Shown here: positions 48,646 to 57,718 of the stretch, piece by piece
Position numbering within the stretch: the first letter of the stretch is position 1
Layout: every line of letters starts with the position of its first letter
Virus record (IMG/VR): IMGVR_UViG_3300021976_000012
Span: 1-63,711 of that record
Strand: one strand, 5' to 3'
Origin: a virus
DNA length: 63,711 bases
Notes under the pieces: generated by a model
Database searches by the model: none
What the model was told of the DNA's origin: nothing
The model's input: the letters and a program-made list of their open reading frames with translations, nothing else
Position numbers and translations under genes: made by a program

Positions 48646-49169
48646 TTTTTTACTTCTTCTGTTTCCTCTACCGCATTGAAGTCGTCGATGATTTTACCAA
48701 TTTCTTGTCCTATATTTTTGTCTAACTTCTTAACATCGGCAACGCTTTTGAAGTTTAGTACACGACCATCTACATCTTCACAGTTGTGTTCTACAATGAG
48801 ATTTGCAAAGTCCCACAGGGCAAGGGCTTCAGTCTGGATGTCAATCTCACCCTGGAAGTTATCCTTGCTCTGTTTACCATTTGCGTCTGGTGAACCCATT
48901 AAAATTTTGGTAGCTTTAGCGCTACGAGCTAAATCCTCACCATAGGTCATTCTACGTACAATGACATAACCATCTGGTGGGAGTGTTATCAGTGGAATTT
49001 TATCACTGAGGCTATTGATAACTACTGCTCTTGGCATTTTGCCTGATCTCCCTGTTTTGGGTTTAAACTCAAACACTTCAAACAATAAAAACAAAGTCAC
49101 GGAAAACAAAAGTGGAAATATGGATAATTTTGCTAATTCGTTTAGTGCGTGCCAATCAATTGCTGCCAT
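48639..49169 (-). CDS. Tail assembly chaperone G
   Basis: The conserved part begins MPRAVVINSLSDKIPLITLP and holds YVIVRRMTYGEDLARSAKAT and WDFANLIVEHNCEDVDG, as in siphovirus G proteins. Two starts are possible. ATG 49037 has GGGAGATC. ATG 49169 (GGTGA upstream) adds 44 residues including a hydrophobic span (LSIFPLLFSVTLFLLFEVF). The short form is more likely for a cytosolic chaperone. Confidence 0.82.
   Translation of the reverse strand: MAAIDWHALNELAKLSIFPLLFSVTLFLLFEVFEFKPKTGRSGKMPRAVVINSLSDKIPLITLPPDGYVIVRRMTYGEDLARSAKATKILMGSPDANGKQSKDNFQGEIDIQTEALALWDFANLIVEHNCEDVDGRVLNFKSVADVKKLDKNIGQEIGKIIDDFNAVEETEEVKNS
48645..48651 (-). other. Programmed -1 ribosomal frameshift site
   Basis: Read on the minus strand, GTA AAA AAC TCC TAA contains the canonical X XXY YYZ heptamer A AAA AAC in the right register. 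Slipping by -1 yields AAA CTC CTA ACT GAA and continues into the GT frame, bypassing the G stop at 48639-48641. Confidence 0.88.
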
Positions 49170-49177
49170 TTGTCACC

Positions 49178-50446
49178 TTATGGGAAGATGTCCTCTTGTG
49201 TCTTAATAGTAATCTGCCAAGACTTTCCAGTAGCATCTGCAATGTTCTGGTAGGCAATCTGTGCACGCACAAGGTCACCCTGTGAGCCATTGCTGACTTC
49301 ATAAGTATCCTTGATTGCTACAGGAGCTAATATACTAATTGAGTTGTTGACACCCTTTGATGCTGTAACTGTAATGGCCTGAGCAGTAACTGCCTTGAAT
49401 GCATCGTAGTCTACACGATCCTGGAAGTCACGTTCCATTGTCATTGTTGAGTTACGCTCACCATAACGAGTGAACTGTGCTCCACGACCAGTAGACTTCA
49501 AACGGAACTGAGTTTCGGCATTGTCTTCTACAGAGAATTCAAAAGTATCTGTGTCAAGTACTGGAGTAGCAGTAGGAATTTCGATTGAATATGTACCAGC
49601 ACCGAACGGAACGGAAGTTGGCCAGGTTGGTGTTGGCAGTGTCTGGACCGCTTCGTCACTACCCATGAGGCTTGTACTAAAGTTTAGCAAACCAGCATCA
49701 ACGCCAAACTTAAAGCTGGATACAACAATGCCAGTATAACCAAAGACAATACCATTACGAACTAGCGTAAGTGATACAGTCTTTCTGGCCTGACCGGCAG
49801 ATGTAGGAGTAACAACATAAGTGAAGTTTGGAGATGTCCCAGTTTTAACAATTGAAGTACGAGAAGCAATCATGAAGTAAATTAATACATCTTCTAGTGC
49901 TTCAATATTGAATTCACCCTCTGGGTGATAGTTGCCCGGCACTGCACCAATGATGTCAGCACTCTGCCGAACTGGTCGACGGAATACTGTTTCGTTAGTG
50001 GAGTTAATGCTTTCACTTAGGAATGGAATGAACTTGGTAGGAGGTGCATATGTGTTAGGAGTAAGTGCAGTATTTGCAGCAGGAAGAACACCAGCAGGAG
50101 CACCTGGAGTAGTATCAATGTCAGTTAGAACTAGACCAACTGTCTTGTACAACAGTTCACTGTTTGTAATACCACCAGCAGCAGTTTTGTAAAGCTTGTA
50201 GCCAGTAGCACCAGGTACAGTAAGCCACGTTACTGTTACTGTTGAAACAGCACCAGTAGTAACAATTGTTTGCTCGTTACTTTGACTAGTTTCACCATTA
50301 GCATTAATAGCAGTAACAATATATTTGTAGGTACCAGCAGTAATTGTACCACCAGTAGCTGCTGTTGCTAGTGCTGATTGCACTGGAGGTGCTAGCTGCT
50401 CGAACGCAATGCCTGCTATACCGGCAGCACCAATTCCAATAGCCAT
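49178..50446 (-). CDS. Major tail protein with FN3/Ig-like insert, 422 aa
   Basis: Position, length and motif ADIIGAVPGNYHPEGEFNIE... support the tail tube. Residues about 25-125 are an added Ig/FN3-type domain (TAGTYKYIVTAINANGETSQ; TVPGATGYKLYKTAAGG), similar in sequence to a domain in the product of 60407-60907. This would project from the tail surface. Confidence 0.85.
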   Translation of the reverse strand: MAIGIGAAGIAGIAFEQLAPPVQSALATAATGGTITAGTYKYIVTAINANGETSQSNEQTIVTTGAVSTVTVTWLTVPGATGYKLYKTAAGGITNSELLYKTVGLVLTDIDTTPGAPAGVLPAANTALTPNTYAPPTKFIPFLSESINSTNETVFRRPVRQSADIIGAVPGNYHPEGEFNIEALEDVLIYFMIASRTSIVKTGTSPNFTYVVTPTSAGQARKTVSLTLVRNGIVFGYTGIVVSSFKFGVDAGLLNFSTSLMGSDEAVQTLPTPTWPTSVPFGAGTYSIEIPTATPVLDTDTFEFSVEDNAETQFRLKSTGRGAQFTRYGERNSTMTMERDFQDRVDYDAFKAVTAQAITVTASKGVNNSISILAPVAIKDTYEVSNGSQGDLVRAQIAYQNIADATGKSWQITIKTQEDIFP

Positions 50447-50650
50447 TTACTTCACCTCCTTCTTATCTTCTACTTCAAGAACAGCAGTAACTTTCACAAA
50501 AGACGGAAAGTTTGACTTAGCAAGAGATACACCATGCACAACTTTAAAGTGCACTAGGCTCTCTTCCGAAACCACCACAGGAACGCCAGCTTCTAGAAGC
50601 CCAATAGCGTCAACAGTGACATCCCTGTCTGATTCGACTTCGAAATGCAT
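50447..50650 (-). CDS. Small tail-module protein, 67 aa
   Basis: MHFEVESDRDVTVDAIGLLE..., soluble beta/alpha mix with charged end (VEDKKEVK). Its stop abuts the major tail gene. Unknown. Confidence 0.6.
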   Translation of the reverse strand: MHFEVESDRDVTVDAIGLLEAGVPVVVSEESLVHFKVVHGVSLAKSNFPSFVKVTAVLEVEDKKEVK

Positions 50651-50658
50651 GACAACTC

Positions 50659-51123
50659 CTAAGCAGTCGGAGCAGAAAGATATGTTTTAGTCTGTCCTTC
50701 AAATAGCATACGAACAGTTCTGAACATACCATTACCAGAAGTGTTAGTTTCACCACGATCAACTTGATTTACAAAACCATGAATTATTATTCCACCAATA
50801 GTTGTGTCACTATGTAATAGTAATTCAATATTAGTAGCACAGTTATCTGTAGCTATTCTTTGTTCTTCTTCACTGCCAACTTTACTTCTATTCAGTTCTA
50901 TTACTACTGATAATGTATTTAATGTTCTACCACCTGGACTAGCAACACCAGCTAGTTGTCTACGCTTACCTGGTGCAGAAACAATAACACTATTTCCACT
51001 TGGGATCAGTACGTGATTCCCATATAGCACATCGTCTAACTCAAGATCTATTTTATTAGCAACGATTAAATCTCTAATTGCTAATGCTAAAACTTCATCT
51101 CTATCTGTATGCGGATTAGCCAT
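50659..51123 (-). CDS. Tail terminator, 154 aa
   Basis: MANPHTDRDEVLALAIRDLI...GGRTLNTLSVVIELNRSKVG...TIGGIIIHGFVNQVDRGET...GMFRTVRMLFEGQTKTYL follows the tail-terminator (tail completion) pattern of siphoviruses and lies just before the major tail gene, as is usual. Confidence 0.78.
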   Translation of the reverse strand: MANPHTDRDEVLALAIRDLIVANKIDLELDDVLYGNHVLIPSGNSVIVSAPGKRRQLAGVASPGGRTLNTLSVVIELNRSKVGSEEEQRIATDNCATNIELLLHSDTTIGGIIIHGFVNQVDRGETNTSGNGMFRTVRMLFEGQTKTYLSAPTA

Positions 51124-51125
51124 TT

Positions 51126-51824
51126 TTATCCTAATCCTTCAGAACCAGTACCCCAATATTGATCCACTTTTTCTGTCATGAACGTAGTGAATATATTGTA
51201 GATCTCTACTTCTTCATCTACTGTTAGCTGAATGAATGGTCTAGCAGGTATCAAACCATACTTACCAGATTCTCCACGTTCACGACTTCCAGTTGATACT
51301 CTATAAGCACCAATTTGGAAGACGCCCTTCTTTCCTACTGTGGCACCTAGTGATCCAGTCATTCTAGTAGCTGGAATCTGGGCACCCATTTGGTGGAATT
51401 GTGCATATGGAACTTTTTGATCAAAGTAAACAGTTCTAAGCTTTAGAATATCTAAGTTTATTTCCCATATATTCTTTCTAGTTGCTTCTCTTTTTAGTCT
51501 ACCAGTACGTTCTAGTATTGGTCCTCTTGGAAATCCAAGGGCATATCTAGAAGCTATGGTACTCTTTGCTAATGGTCTCCATTTGGGACGACCTTCAGCC
51601 TCAAAGTTCTTAATAATAGAAGGTATAATTACCATATTAAGTGATTTAGTTAATGGATCTTTAAAGCTCTTAAATTGCATAGAAAGTTTATCTATCATTC
51701 CTGCATACAAATATGCACCACGAACGAATTGGTGTCGTGGGTCTATTTCTACCCCAGGAATACTGAGTCCGCTTGTAACTGCTTGTGTAATTATAAATGG
51801 TGATGGTCTTGGAAAGTTAGGCAT
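51126..51824 (-). CDS. Virion morphogenesis (gpG-like neck) protein, 232 aa
   Basis: FEAEGRPKWRPLAKSTIASR...GPILERTGRLKREAT...VPYAQFHQMGAQIPATRM...ARPFIQLTVDE has the signature of phage virion morphogenesis proteins of the Mu gpG/HK97 gp10 type, which join head and tail. Confidence 0.82.
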   Translation of the reverse strand: MPNFPRPSPFIITQAVTSGLSIPGVEIDPRHQFVRGAYLYAGMIDKLSMQFKSFKDPLTKSLNMVIIPSIIKNFEAEGRPKWRPLAKSTIASRYALGFPRGPILERTGRLKREATRKNIWEINLDILKLRTVYFDQKVPYAQFHQMGAQIPATRMTGSLGATVGKKGVFQIGAYRVSTGSRERGESGKYGLIPARPFIQLTVDEEVEIYNIFTTFMTEKVDQYWGTGSEGLG

Positions 51825-52276
51825 TAGAATACCTTACCCATACTGAACTTTGCTGGTCCTAATGATCCATCAAGAGAAGTGGGTTCTAGTGCAGAAGATG
51901 CGTCATTTGGATAGAAACTAGCACCAGTACCGGCTCCAGTTACTGGAACTCCAGGTATGTCTATAGTTCCATCAATTAGACCAGAGATAAGCAATTCGGC
52001 ATTTTGTCTAAGCATTGCCGCATAATCGTTACCCTGTTCTTGGTTCTCGCTGTATTGACGGTCGTAGAACCAAGCAACATAGGTCTTGGCTATTATTACT
52101 TTAACCAAAACCGGGGTTGAATCTGGAGTTAGCCACGCTGTAGTAGTATAAATACTACTCAGACGTGCCAACACTTCTGTTTCTATTTGTCCCAATAATG
52201 ATGCATCAAGGGCGGACAGGTTCAACTTAGTTGACTCTGCCCACCCTTGAGCATCACTTGGAGTAATAAGTGGCAT
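51824..52276 (-). CDS. Head-tail connector protein, 150 aa
   Basis: LSALDASLLGQIETEVLARL...VIIAKTYVAWFYDRQYSEN...GNDYAAMLRQNAELLISGLI is the helical adaptor pattern that caps the portal. Stop overlaps the next gene. Confidence 0.75.
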   Translation of the reverse strand: MPLITPSDAQGWAESTKLNLSALDASLLGQIETEVLARLSSIYTTTAWLTPDSTPVLVKVIIAKTYVAWFYDRQYSENQEQGNDYAAMLRQNAELLISGLIDGTIDIPGVPVTGAGTGASFYPNDASSALEPTSLDGSLGPAKFSMGKVF

Positions 52277-52521
52277 TACTCCTCGGTTTCTTTAGTCTCC
52301 TCATTTACAGAAGGAACTAATGTCTCGCCTGATTCGTCTACTTCTGCCTCAACAACAGGAGCATCATCACGAATTTCGACTGCACCAGCAGCGTGTAGTT
52401 CTAGTAGCTGCGCCTTAGATAGTCCAAGTTCTGACGGCTTAACTTCTTCGCCAGCAGCAAGAGTCTGTCCAGGACCACTACCAAGCTTAACACCTGTTAC
52501 TGCATAGATTTTCTTAGCCAT
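52276..52521 (-). CDS. Small capsid-module protein, 81 aa
   Basis: ATG 52521 with GGAGAGG (a TTG four codons earlier is less likely). MAKKIYAVTGVKLGSGPGQT...KPSELGLSKAQLLELHAAGA, then an acidic tail. SAP-like helix pair; often found next to actinophage capsid genes. Confidence 0.65.
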   Translation of the reverse strand: MAKKIYAVTGVKLGSGPGQTLAAGEEVKPSELGLSKAQLLELHAAGAVEIRDDAPVVEAEVDESGETLVPSVNEETKETEE

Positions 52522-52533
52522 TACCCTCTCCAA

Positions 52534-53499
52534 TTAGGCGATTGCAGCCTTGATTAGGTAACCAGCAATGGCAAGGTTAGCAGCATCCAGAGCAGTTAGC
52601 TTAAGGTCATACCGACGAGAAGCGCGGATTAGATCCGACTTCCGTGGCTCCTCACGCCAACGGTCTACATACTGAGAACCCCAGGTGAATTCATATCCGA
52701 ATGCTGGAATCTTCAGACCTGGACGTGCTGGCACCCATGCCATAATAACGTCCTTACCCCACAGGTAACCTAGGGTAGGAGTTGCACCAGGGTTAGCAGA
52801 GTTGAAACCAACACCTGGAACAACCACACTCTGGAATCCTAGAACCGACGCAAGTAGCTCAGGAGAGAAGATTGCCCGCTCAGAGTACTTGATACGCTCT
52901 AGGAAATCAGGGTGGTCTTCTAGAGCTGTCATTACCTGATAAGGAATGACCGCAACGTTTGGCTCCATGAAGATTCTTGAGTGTACAGTGGCCTTACCAG
53001 TACGCAGGTCCGAAATCGGGTCTGACGTAGCATAGTTAGCGGAGTTCCACTGTGCGCCACCGGCAAGAGTTACAGTGTTACCAGCGTTGTAGTTAGCAGC
53101 GGTAGTAACCAGTGTCTTGATAGCAACTTCACGTCCAAGCATAATCTTGGAAGTGACCATCTCAGTAGCATCACGATCTGGTGCAAGCGGAGAATCAACG
53201 TTCTCACGCTCTTCATCAGTCACCGGAATTTGAAGAGAGTGCTCTTTTGCATAGTACGTGTCGGTAGAAACTGCAAGTCCTGCAACTTCGTTAGCGACAG
53301 TACCAGGAGCACGAAAATCGTCTTCCGGTAGCCAACCTTCACGGCCGAAGATGTAGTACTTGTCAGACTGCTTTAGAACACCCACACTTGGCATGAGGCG
53401 TTCTCCGACTAAACCGTTGTTTGGGTAACCAATACTGATTGCCGTAAGGGCCTTATCAATATGTACGTTACCGGAACCAGACGGATTATAGGCTGCCAT
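52534..53499 (-). CDS. Major capsid protein, 321 aa
   Basis: Order downstream of protease/scaffold and decoration genes. Motifs LVGERLMPSVGVLKQSDKYY, ANEVAGLAVSTDTYYAKEHS, IPVTDEERENVD, FMEPNVAVIPYQVMTALEDH, GYEFTWGSQYVDRWREEPRK fit the HK97-fold capsid family of tailed phages. Strong gene for virion mass. Confidence 0.88.
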   Translation of the reverse strand: MAAYNPSGSGNVHIDKALTAISIGYPNNGLVGERLMPSVGVLKQSDKYYIFGREGWLPEDDFRAPGTVANEVAGLAVSTDTYYAKEHSLQIPVTDEERENVDSPLAPDRDATEMVTSKIMLGREVAIKTLVTTAANYNAGNTVTLAGGAQWNSANYATSDPISDLRTGKATVHSRIFMEPNVAVIPYQVMTALEDHPDFLERIKYSERAIFSPELLASVLGFQSVVVPGVGFNSANPGATPTLGYLWGKDVIMAWVPARPGLKIPAFGYEFTWGSQYVDRWREEPRKSDLIRASRRYDLKLTALDAANLAIAGYLIKAAIA

Positions 53500-53522
53500 T
53501 TATCTTTCCCTCCCTTCAAAAA

Positions 53523-53945
53523 TTAGGCGACGATGCCAGGAGTAAGAAGCACCTGGATGAGGTTACCGTCAGCAAGAGTACCTGTAATACCAACAACGAT
53601 ACCTAGAACTAGATCTGAAGTCACTGCTAGCTTAACTCCACCAGAAGTAGTAGCAGAAACCTTTGAACCTAGCACTACTGTAGCCGCTGTGGTGCACAGG
53701 ACTGTGGTAATGCCCATAACGCGGACATCAACGTATGCGCCCTTTGCTACCTTAGTCTGATCCACGTTTTCCTGTACCACACCAACATTTAGTGTAGTAG
53801 CAGAAGCATTTAGATCAATAGTACCAGCAGTAGCACCGAATTTAACACAACGGTATGCAAGAACACCAGCAGCCGCTGATGAGTTGTATGTGATAATAGC
53901 CTGGAACGCCTTGTCCAGGACCATATTTGCGCCAGCGCCGGGCAT
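53523..53945 (-). CDS. Capsid decoration-like protein (DUF2190 type), 140 aa
   Basis: MPGAGANMVLDKAFQAIITY...LAYRCVKFGATAGTI...VGVVQENVDQTKVAKGAYVD...LGSKVSATTSGGVKLA: DUF2190-like repeating beta pattern, usual between protease and capsid genes. Confidence 0.78.
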   Translation of the reverse strand: MPGAGANMVLDKAFQAIITYNSSAAAGVLAYRCVKFGATAGTIDLNASATTLNVGVVQENVDQTKVAKGAYVDVRVMGITTVLCTTAATVVLGSKVSATTSGGVKLAVTSDLVLGIVVGITGTLADGNLIQVLLTPGIVA

Positions 53946-55063
53946 TATGCAGCCACCCCTTCATTTTGCTCGGTACGGTACCGAGTGTAAAGAGCAGGGT
54001 TTTCCTTGACTGCTTCCTCGAAGGCGTCAGTCTGTGAGATGTCCTTGTGCTCACTACGAATACGTGCAGCAGCCTCGTTTAGCTGTACTAGTGCAGACTT
54101 GTGTGAACCATAGTTCACAGTCGCTCCGGCACGCTCACCAAGTTCAACAAGGAACGAAGAACCCTTCTTCATCTCAGTAAGAAGCTCCCAGAATGATTCA
54201 GTTAACTGAACCGGCATACTCTCAGCAAGAGTAGCTGCAAGACCCTTCGCACGTGGCGTTAGGATAATCTTGGAGCGGTCGAAGTCGGATAGCTTGCGAT
54301 TAATTTCAGCAAGCTTTAGCTCCTGCTCTTTAGTCTTAATGCCAACGTTCTGGCTTTCGACTGTCTTGATAAGGAGTGCAACAAGAGGGTTCTCTTCTGC
54401 CAGAGCCTTAAGTTCCGGGATCTCTGTTAGCTTGGTAACAGTAGGATCTTCGGTCTTCTTCTCTGTCATCTTAAGAGCAACACCTTCGATGATCTTAGTA
54501 ATCTGGTCATCGCTTAATTCCATGCCTTTACCCCCCTTCAAGGAGTCGAGATCCATTCCCTTAACAATAGATACAAGTTCGAACGCAGTATCTAAAGTCT
54601 GTTCACTGAGATTGATCGGCACCAGGTTCTTCATGAATGGACGGTTTGTAAGTGCACCGCCAAACATAACATCCTTGTGCTTCACACCCTGTGGGTCTTC
54701 CCACTCATCCTCAAACTCAGATGAGAAGTAGCGCCACTCTTTGTTCTTAACCTTGGATTGTGCATCTGGTGTAAACTCTACAAAGAGCCACACACCGTCA
54801 GAACGAGCTTCTGACTTCTTAACCCAACCAGCAGCTATGTTGTTATTGTCGTGAACATAGTTAATGCTTAGGTCAATTCCACGAATCTTACTGTTGACAC
54901 CATCCGCAAAATTCTTGGCACGCTCAGACGTAATGTCGATTGTACCATAGATTGGGTGCTTGTAAGATCCGATCGGAAGTGCGTGAACCCAGGTTGAGTT
55001 TCCACCGTTTTGCTCGTCAAAAACCAATCCGGCTACGTCTACTAAGTAACTAGCTAGCGTCAT
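53945..55063 (-). CDS. Capsid maturation protease/scaffold fusion, 372 aa
   Basis: Residues about 1-160 match the Mu I-like protease (PIGSYKHPIYGTIDITSERA, GIDLSINYVHDNNNIAAGWV, WRYFSSEFEDEW, GGALTNRPFMKNL). Residues about 180-372 are helical and charged, as in a scaffold, with an internal coiled coil. Start overlaps upstream spacing normal for this operon. Confidence 0.85.
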   Translation of the reverse strand: MTLASYLVDVAGLVFDEQNGGNSTWVHALPIGSYKHPIYGTIDITSERAKNFADGVNSKIRGIDLSINYVHDNNNIAAGWVKKSEARSDGVWLFVEFTPDAQSKVKNKEWRYFSSEFEDEWEDPQGVKHKDVMFGGALTNRPFMKNLVPINLSEQTLDTAFELVSIVKGMDLDSLKGGKGMELSDDQITKIIEGVALKMTEKKTEDPTVTKLTEIPELKALAEENPLVALLIKTVESQNVGIKTKEQELKLAEINRKLSDFDRSKIILTPRAKGLAATLAESMPVQLTESFWELLTEMKKGSSFLVELGERAGATVNYGSHKSALVQLNEAAARIRSEHKDISQTDAFEEAVKENPALYTRYRTEQNEGVAA

Positions 55064-55069
55064 TTATCA

Positions 55070-55336
55070 TCACCCTTTTCCCTTCACCTTATTTAGGTTG
55101 GGATTTTTGCGTCGAGCCGCCGCTGACGCCCGACGAGTAGACGCAGCTAGTATCGCGGCAGCCTTATCGTAAGGTACATCCGAGCGTTTGGCAATCCTCT
55201 GAGCGTTCTGTTTAAATCCTCTAACCATACGATCTGACAGCTCTATGACAGCTTTCTGACGAACTGTCTGATCAGGTGTCTTCGACTGCTCCTGAAGCCT
55301 GCGTTGGCGAGCTGACACTGGAGGATCAGGTCTCAT
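55070..55336 (-). CDS. Small basic protein, 88 aa
   Basis: MRPDPPVSARQRRLQEQSKT...ASTRRASAAARRKNPNLNKV: Arg/Lys-rich helical protein between portal and protease genes. Possibly a DNA- or scaffold-binding head protein; no homologue recognised. Confidence 0.65.
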   Translation of the reverse strand: MRPDPPVSARQRRLQEQSKTPDQTVRQKAVIELSDRMVRGFKQNAQRIAKRSDVPYDKAAAILAASTRRASAAARRKNPNLNKVKGKG

Positions 55337-55358
55337 TTATTTCTCCTTCCTGAAATCA

Positions 55359-56921
55359 TTATCCACCAGACCGATCCGTTCCTGCATTACCTTTTGGAGT
55401 ACCCTTAGGTGGAAGTGCTTTCTGTCTTGGTAATCCTACTCTTGGCGGCTTTATACTTTTAGATGGGTTAGTTGTATTTCCTGGAGTACTAGCTGTTTGA
55501 GTTGGTTGAGTAACTGGAACACTTTCAATGTCGTTAGCCTGATTAGCAACAAGCTTTTCAGTTGCTCGTGGTGCCATTGCTGGCCGAGCAGTAGCAGTAT
55601 CTGCTGGTGGTAGGTCTAGTTCCTGTCTTAGGAATGCTTCTAGTGGGTCATCAGGAATAATGGCATTGGTACCAACTAGGTTACGGAAGGCAAACGACCA
55701 GGTACGCAGATCCTCATTCTCACCAATACGACGAGCACGAAGAATAGGGTACTTACCTCTGCTGAAGTTGAAGTCTACTAGTTGCTTAATGACGTAACGA
55801 TTGAATGTTCCAGCTATAGTCGACGCAATGTATCGTGTAGCTTTGTAGAACATTGTCATGGAATCTTCTTTGGCACTCGGATCGTTGTAGAATGGCGCTA
55901 GAATGTTGCCCATGATCTGGTCATTGTGGTGCTTAATAGATGGTAAACAGTCGACTGGATTACCATTTAGTTCAGCAAATCCAACTTCCCAGTTAGCTGG
56001 TATAGTAATGTGGGCTCGTTCGTTGGTTCGTAGGTTGCGACCGAGATCTTCAGCGAGTGCTTTATCCGCAGCAGTATAACCCATAGGCAATTTGATGATG
56101 GGCACACCGATACCGTGACGTTCTTTCTGGATAGCATCGATTTTATAAAGGGTGTCTTTATAGAAGTAGTGCTTATATGCACTTCTGAGAAGAGAGATGC
56201 CACGAATATCGCCAGCTTCTTGCTCTAGTGTGAAAACTACCATCTTTTCAATTGGGATGAATACTTCGTCGAAGCCATTCATTTGTGTGCCAGCCATAAT
56301 GATTCCATTGGGTCCACCTTGTACATCGAACATCCATTCCTGAATATCCAATGGGTGACGCGGAGCCAATTTCGTCAGTACAATCTTGCCATTTATTTCA
56401 TCGAATACCTTCTCTAATGGCATATAGCCATACTCACACATGAGTAATGCATCTTCGAGTACTCGCTCAAATGGCATATTAAGTCCATTGAACAAGTTAT
56501 CTTCGACGAACTTAGCAATGTTTTTATCAATAATACTATCACTAGCGGGTTCAATAAACCATCTAGCAGCCATAACTGGTGTCTTCACAAGTCTTAACGC
56601 GCCACGAACAGTACCATCTGCTCGCTTCATGTCATAATACTTGCGAATACCAAGCTGATCTCTTAATTCACCAACACGCTCATCACGTGTCCATGACGTG
56701 AATGGTGATAATGAAGCATAGCCCATCTCAGTAAAAGCCGAAGTTAATGCTAGCTTCGGGTCACGCTCAGCTAACACTACAAATGAACCATTAATGGGAT
56801 CATAAACTGTGTTTACCATCTCATATCTAGGGTCATGTAGTGCTTCACTAAGAGACAGAGCAGTTGCCTTATCTGCCTGCTGTTGTTCTATCGAAGCAAT
56901 GATCTCATCCGGTGATGTCAT
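55359..56921 (-). CDS. Portal protein, 520 aa
   Basis: ATG 56921 (MTSPDEIIASIEQQQADKAT) has GGGAGG upstream; an earlier codon at 56963 lies in the neighbour. Portal-type segments include AALRLVKTPVMAARWFIEP-like 'LRLVKTPVMAARWFIEPAS', LLMCEYGYMPLEKVFDE, GISLLRSAYKHYFYKDTLYK and MGNILAPFYNDPSAKEDSMT (DUF935-like). Disordered Pro/Thr-rich C-terminus. Confidence 0.9.
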   Translation of the reverse strand: MTSPDEIIASIEQQQADKATALSLSEALHDPRYEMVNTVYDPINGSFVVLAERDPKLALTSAFTEMGYASLSPFTSWTRDERVGELRDQLGIRKYYDMKRADGTVRGALRLVKTPVMAARWFIEPASDSIIDKNIAKFVEDNLFNGLNMPFERVLEDALLMCEYGYMPLEKVFDEINGKIVLTKLAPRHPLDIQEWMFDVQGGPNGIIMAGTQMNGFDEVFIPIEKMVVFTLEQEAGDIRGISLLRSAYKHYFYKDTLYKIDAIQKERHGIGVPIIKLPMGYTAADKALAEDLGRNLRTNERAHITIPANWEVGFAELNGNPVDCLPSIKHHNDQIMGNILAPFYNDPSAKEDSMTMFYKATRYIASTIAGTFNRYVIKQLVDFNFSRGKYPILRARRIGENEDLRTWSFAFRNLVGTNAIIPDDPLEAFLRQELDLPPADTATARPAMAPRATEKLVANQANDIESVPVTQPTQTASTPGNTTNPSKSIKPPRVGLPRQKALPPKGTPKGNAGTDRSGG

Positions 56922-57285
56922 CGTTACCTCCCTTCTTAGGTTTGCAGAAGTACGGAAGGACATAAAAATAACCGGGGTAATCTATTTTGAACTTTGGTTC
57001 ATTAGGGTATTCACCATTAACTATATTAATGAATTCATCCATTTGCGGTTTATCAAAGTGTTGGAAGTAGAACTTACTACTAACGAATCCATGACTCACA
57101 TACACTTTGTAGTTTTTATCTGTTGGTCCTAATGAGCAACCTTCATGCATGAACTGTAATACTTCAACAGGATCCATAGAGCCACAATAAGAGCAGTGGC
57201 TAACCTCACCACGTCTTTCCCAAGTATCTTCCGATGGGTACATAACCTGAGGAAACATGTTCTCAGCACGTCTAGGACACTGCAT
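56905..57285 (-). CDS. Conserved phage zinc-type protein, 126 aa
   Basis: MQCPRRAENMFPQVMYPSED...HCSYCGSMDPVEVLQFMHEG...PTDKNYKVYVSHG is a pattern seen in many phage genomes near structural genes: N-terminal CPRRAENMF, CxxC, then PTDKNYKVYV. Function unknown. Confidence 0.75.
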   Translation of the reverse strand: MQCPRRAENMFPQVMYPSEDTWERRGEVSHCSYCGSMDPVEVLQFMHEGCSLGPTDKNYKVYVSHGFVSSKFYFQHFDKPQMDEFINIVNGEYPNEPKFKIDYPGYFYVLPYFCKPKKGGNDDITG

Positions 57286-57614
57286 CAGTCTGCCAATCTA
57301 GTTCCGACATACCAAAGTCGCTCTGGTGCCATAACATTTCTAACATTAACTTCCTGAACTACATCGCCAAATTCTGGTCTTATTCTCACGCTGTCTGTAT
57401 CATTAAGTCTAACCTGCCATAAGTCCCATGATTCACACTCATGCCAACCAGTCATAGCACTTAATGACCAGGCTCCACTAGGAGTAGGACTAAGACAAAC
57501 ATAGGCTAGGCTTCCACTGGCAATTGTATTTTTACTGTTTGGTACTAATCCTTTTAGTAAAATGCTATCTCTATTTTCAGTTGGAGACCAATGGTACATT
57601 GCTGGTAGAATCAT
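57285..57614 (-). CDS. Hypothetical protein with ART-like pattern, 109 aa
   Basis: ATG 57614 (MILPAMYHWSPTENRDSILL) overlaps the TGA of the membrane miniprotein. MYHWSPTENRDSILLKGLVP...LAYVCLSPTPSGAWSLS loosely resembles ADP-ribosyltransferase/KptA-like folds ('H...S....I...GL.P...VYLS'). Activity unproven. Confidence 0.6.
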   Translation of the reverse strand: MILPAMYHWSPTENRDSILLKGLVPNSKNTIASGSLAYVCLSPTPSGAWSLSAMTGWHECESWDLWQVRLNDTDSVRIRPEFGDVVQEVNVRNVMAPERLWYVGTRLAD

Positions 57615-57718
57615 TTGAACGACCTGAACGTATCCTTGAATGCCCAAATGAAAGCACCAAGACATACTAACATGGTAGCAATTACACCGAGTGCAAATCC
57701 AAATGCTATCTGTATCAT
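57611..57718 (-). CDS. Membrane micropeptide, 35 aa
   Basis: MIQIAFGFALGVIATMLVCL then GAFIWAFKDTFRSFK: one span and a short basic tail. Both ends overlap neighbours (terminase stop and next ATG), indicating coupled translation. Confidence 0.6.
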   Translation of the reverse strand: MIQIAFGFALGVIATMLVCLGAFIWAFKDTFRSFK

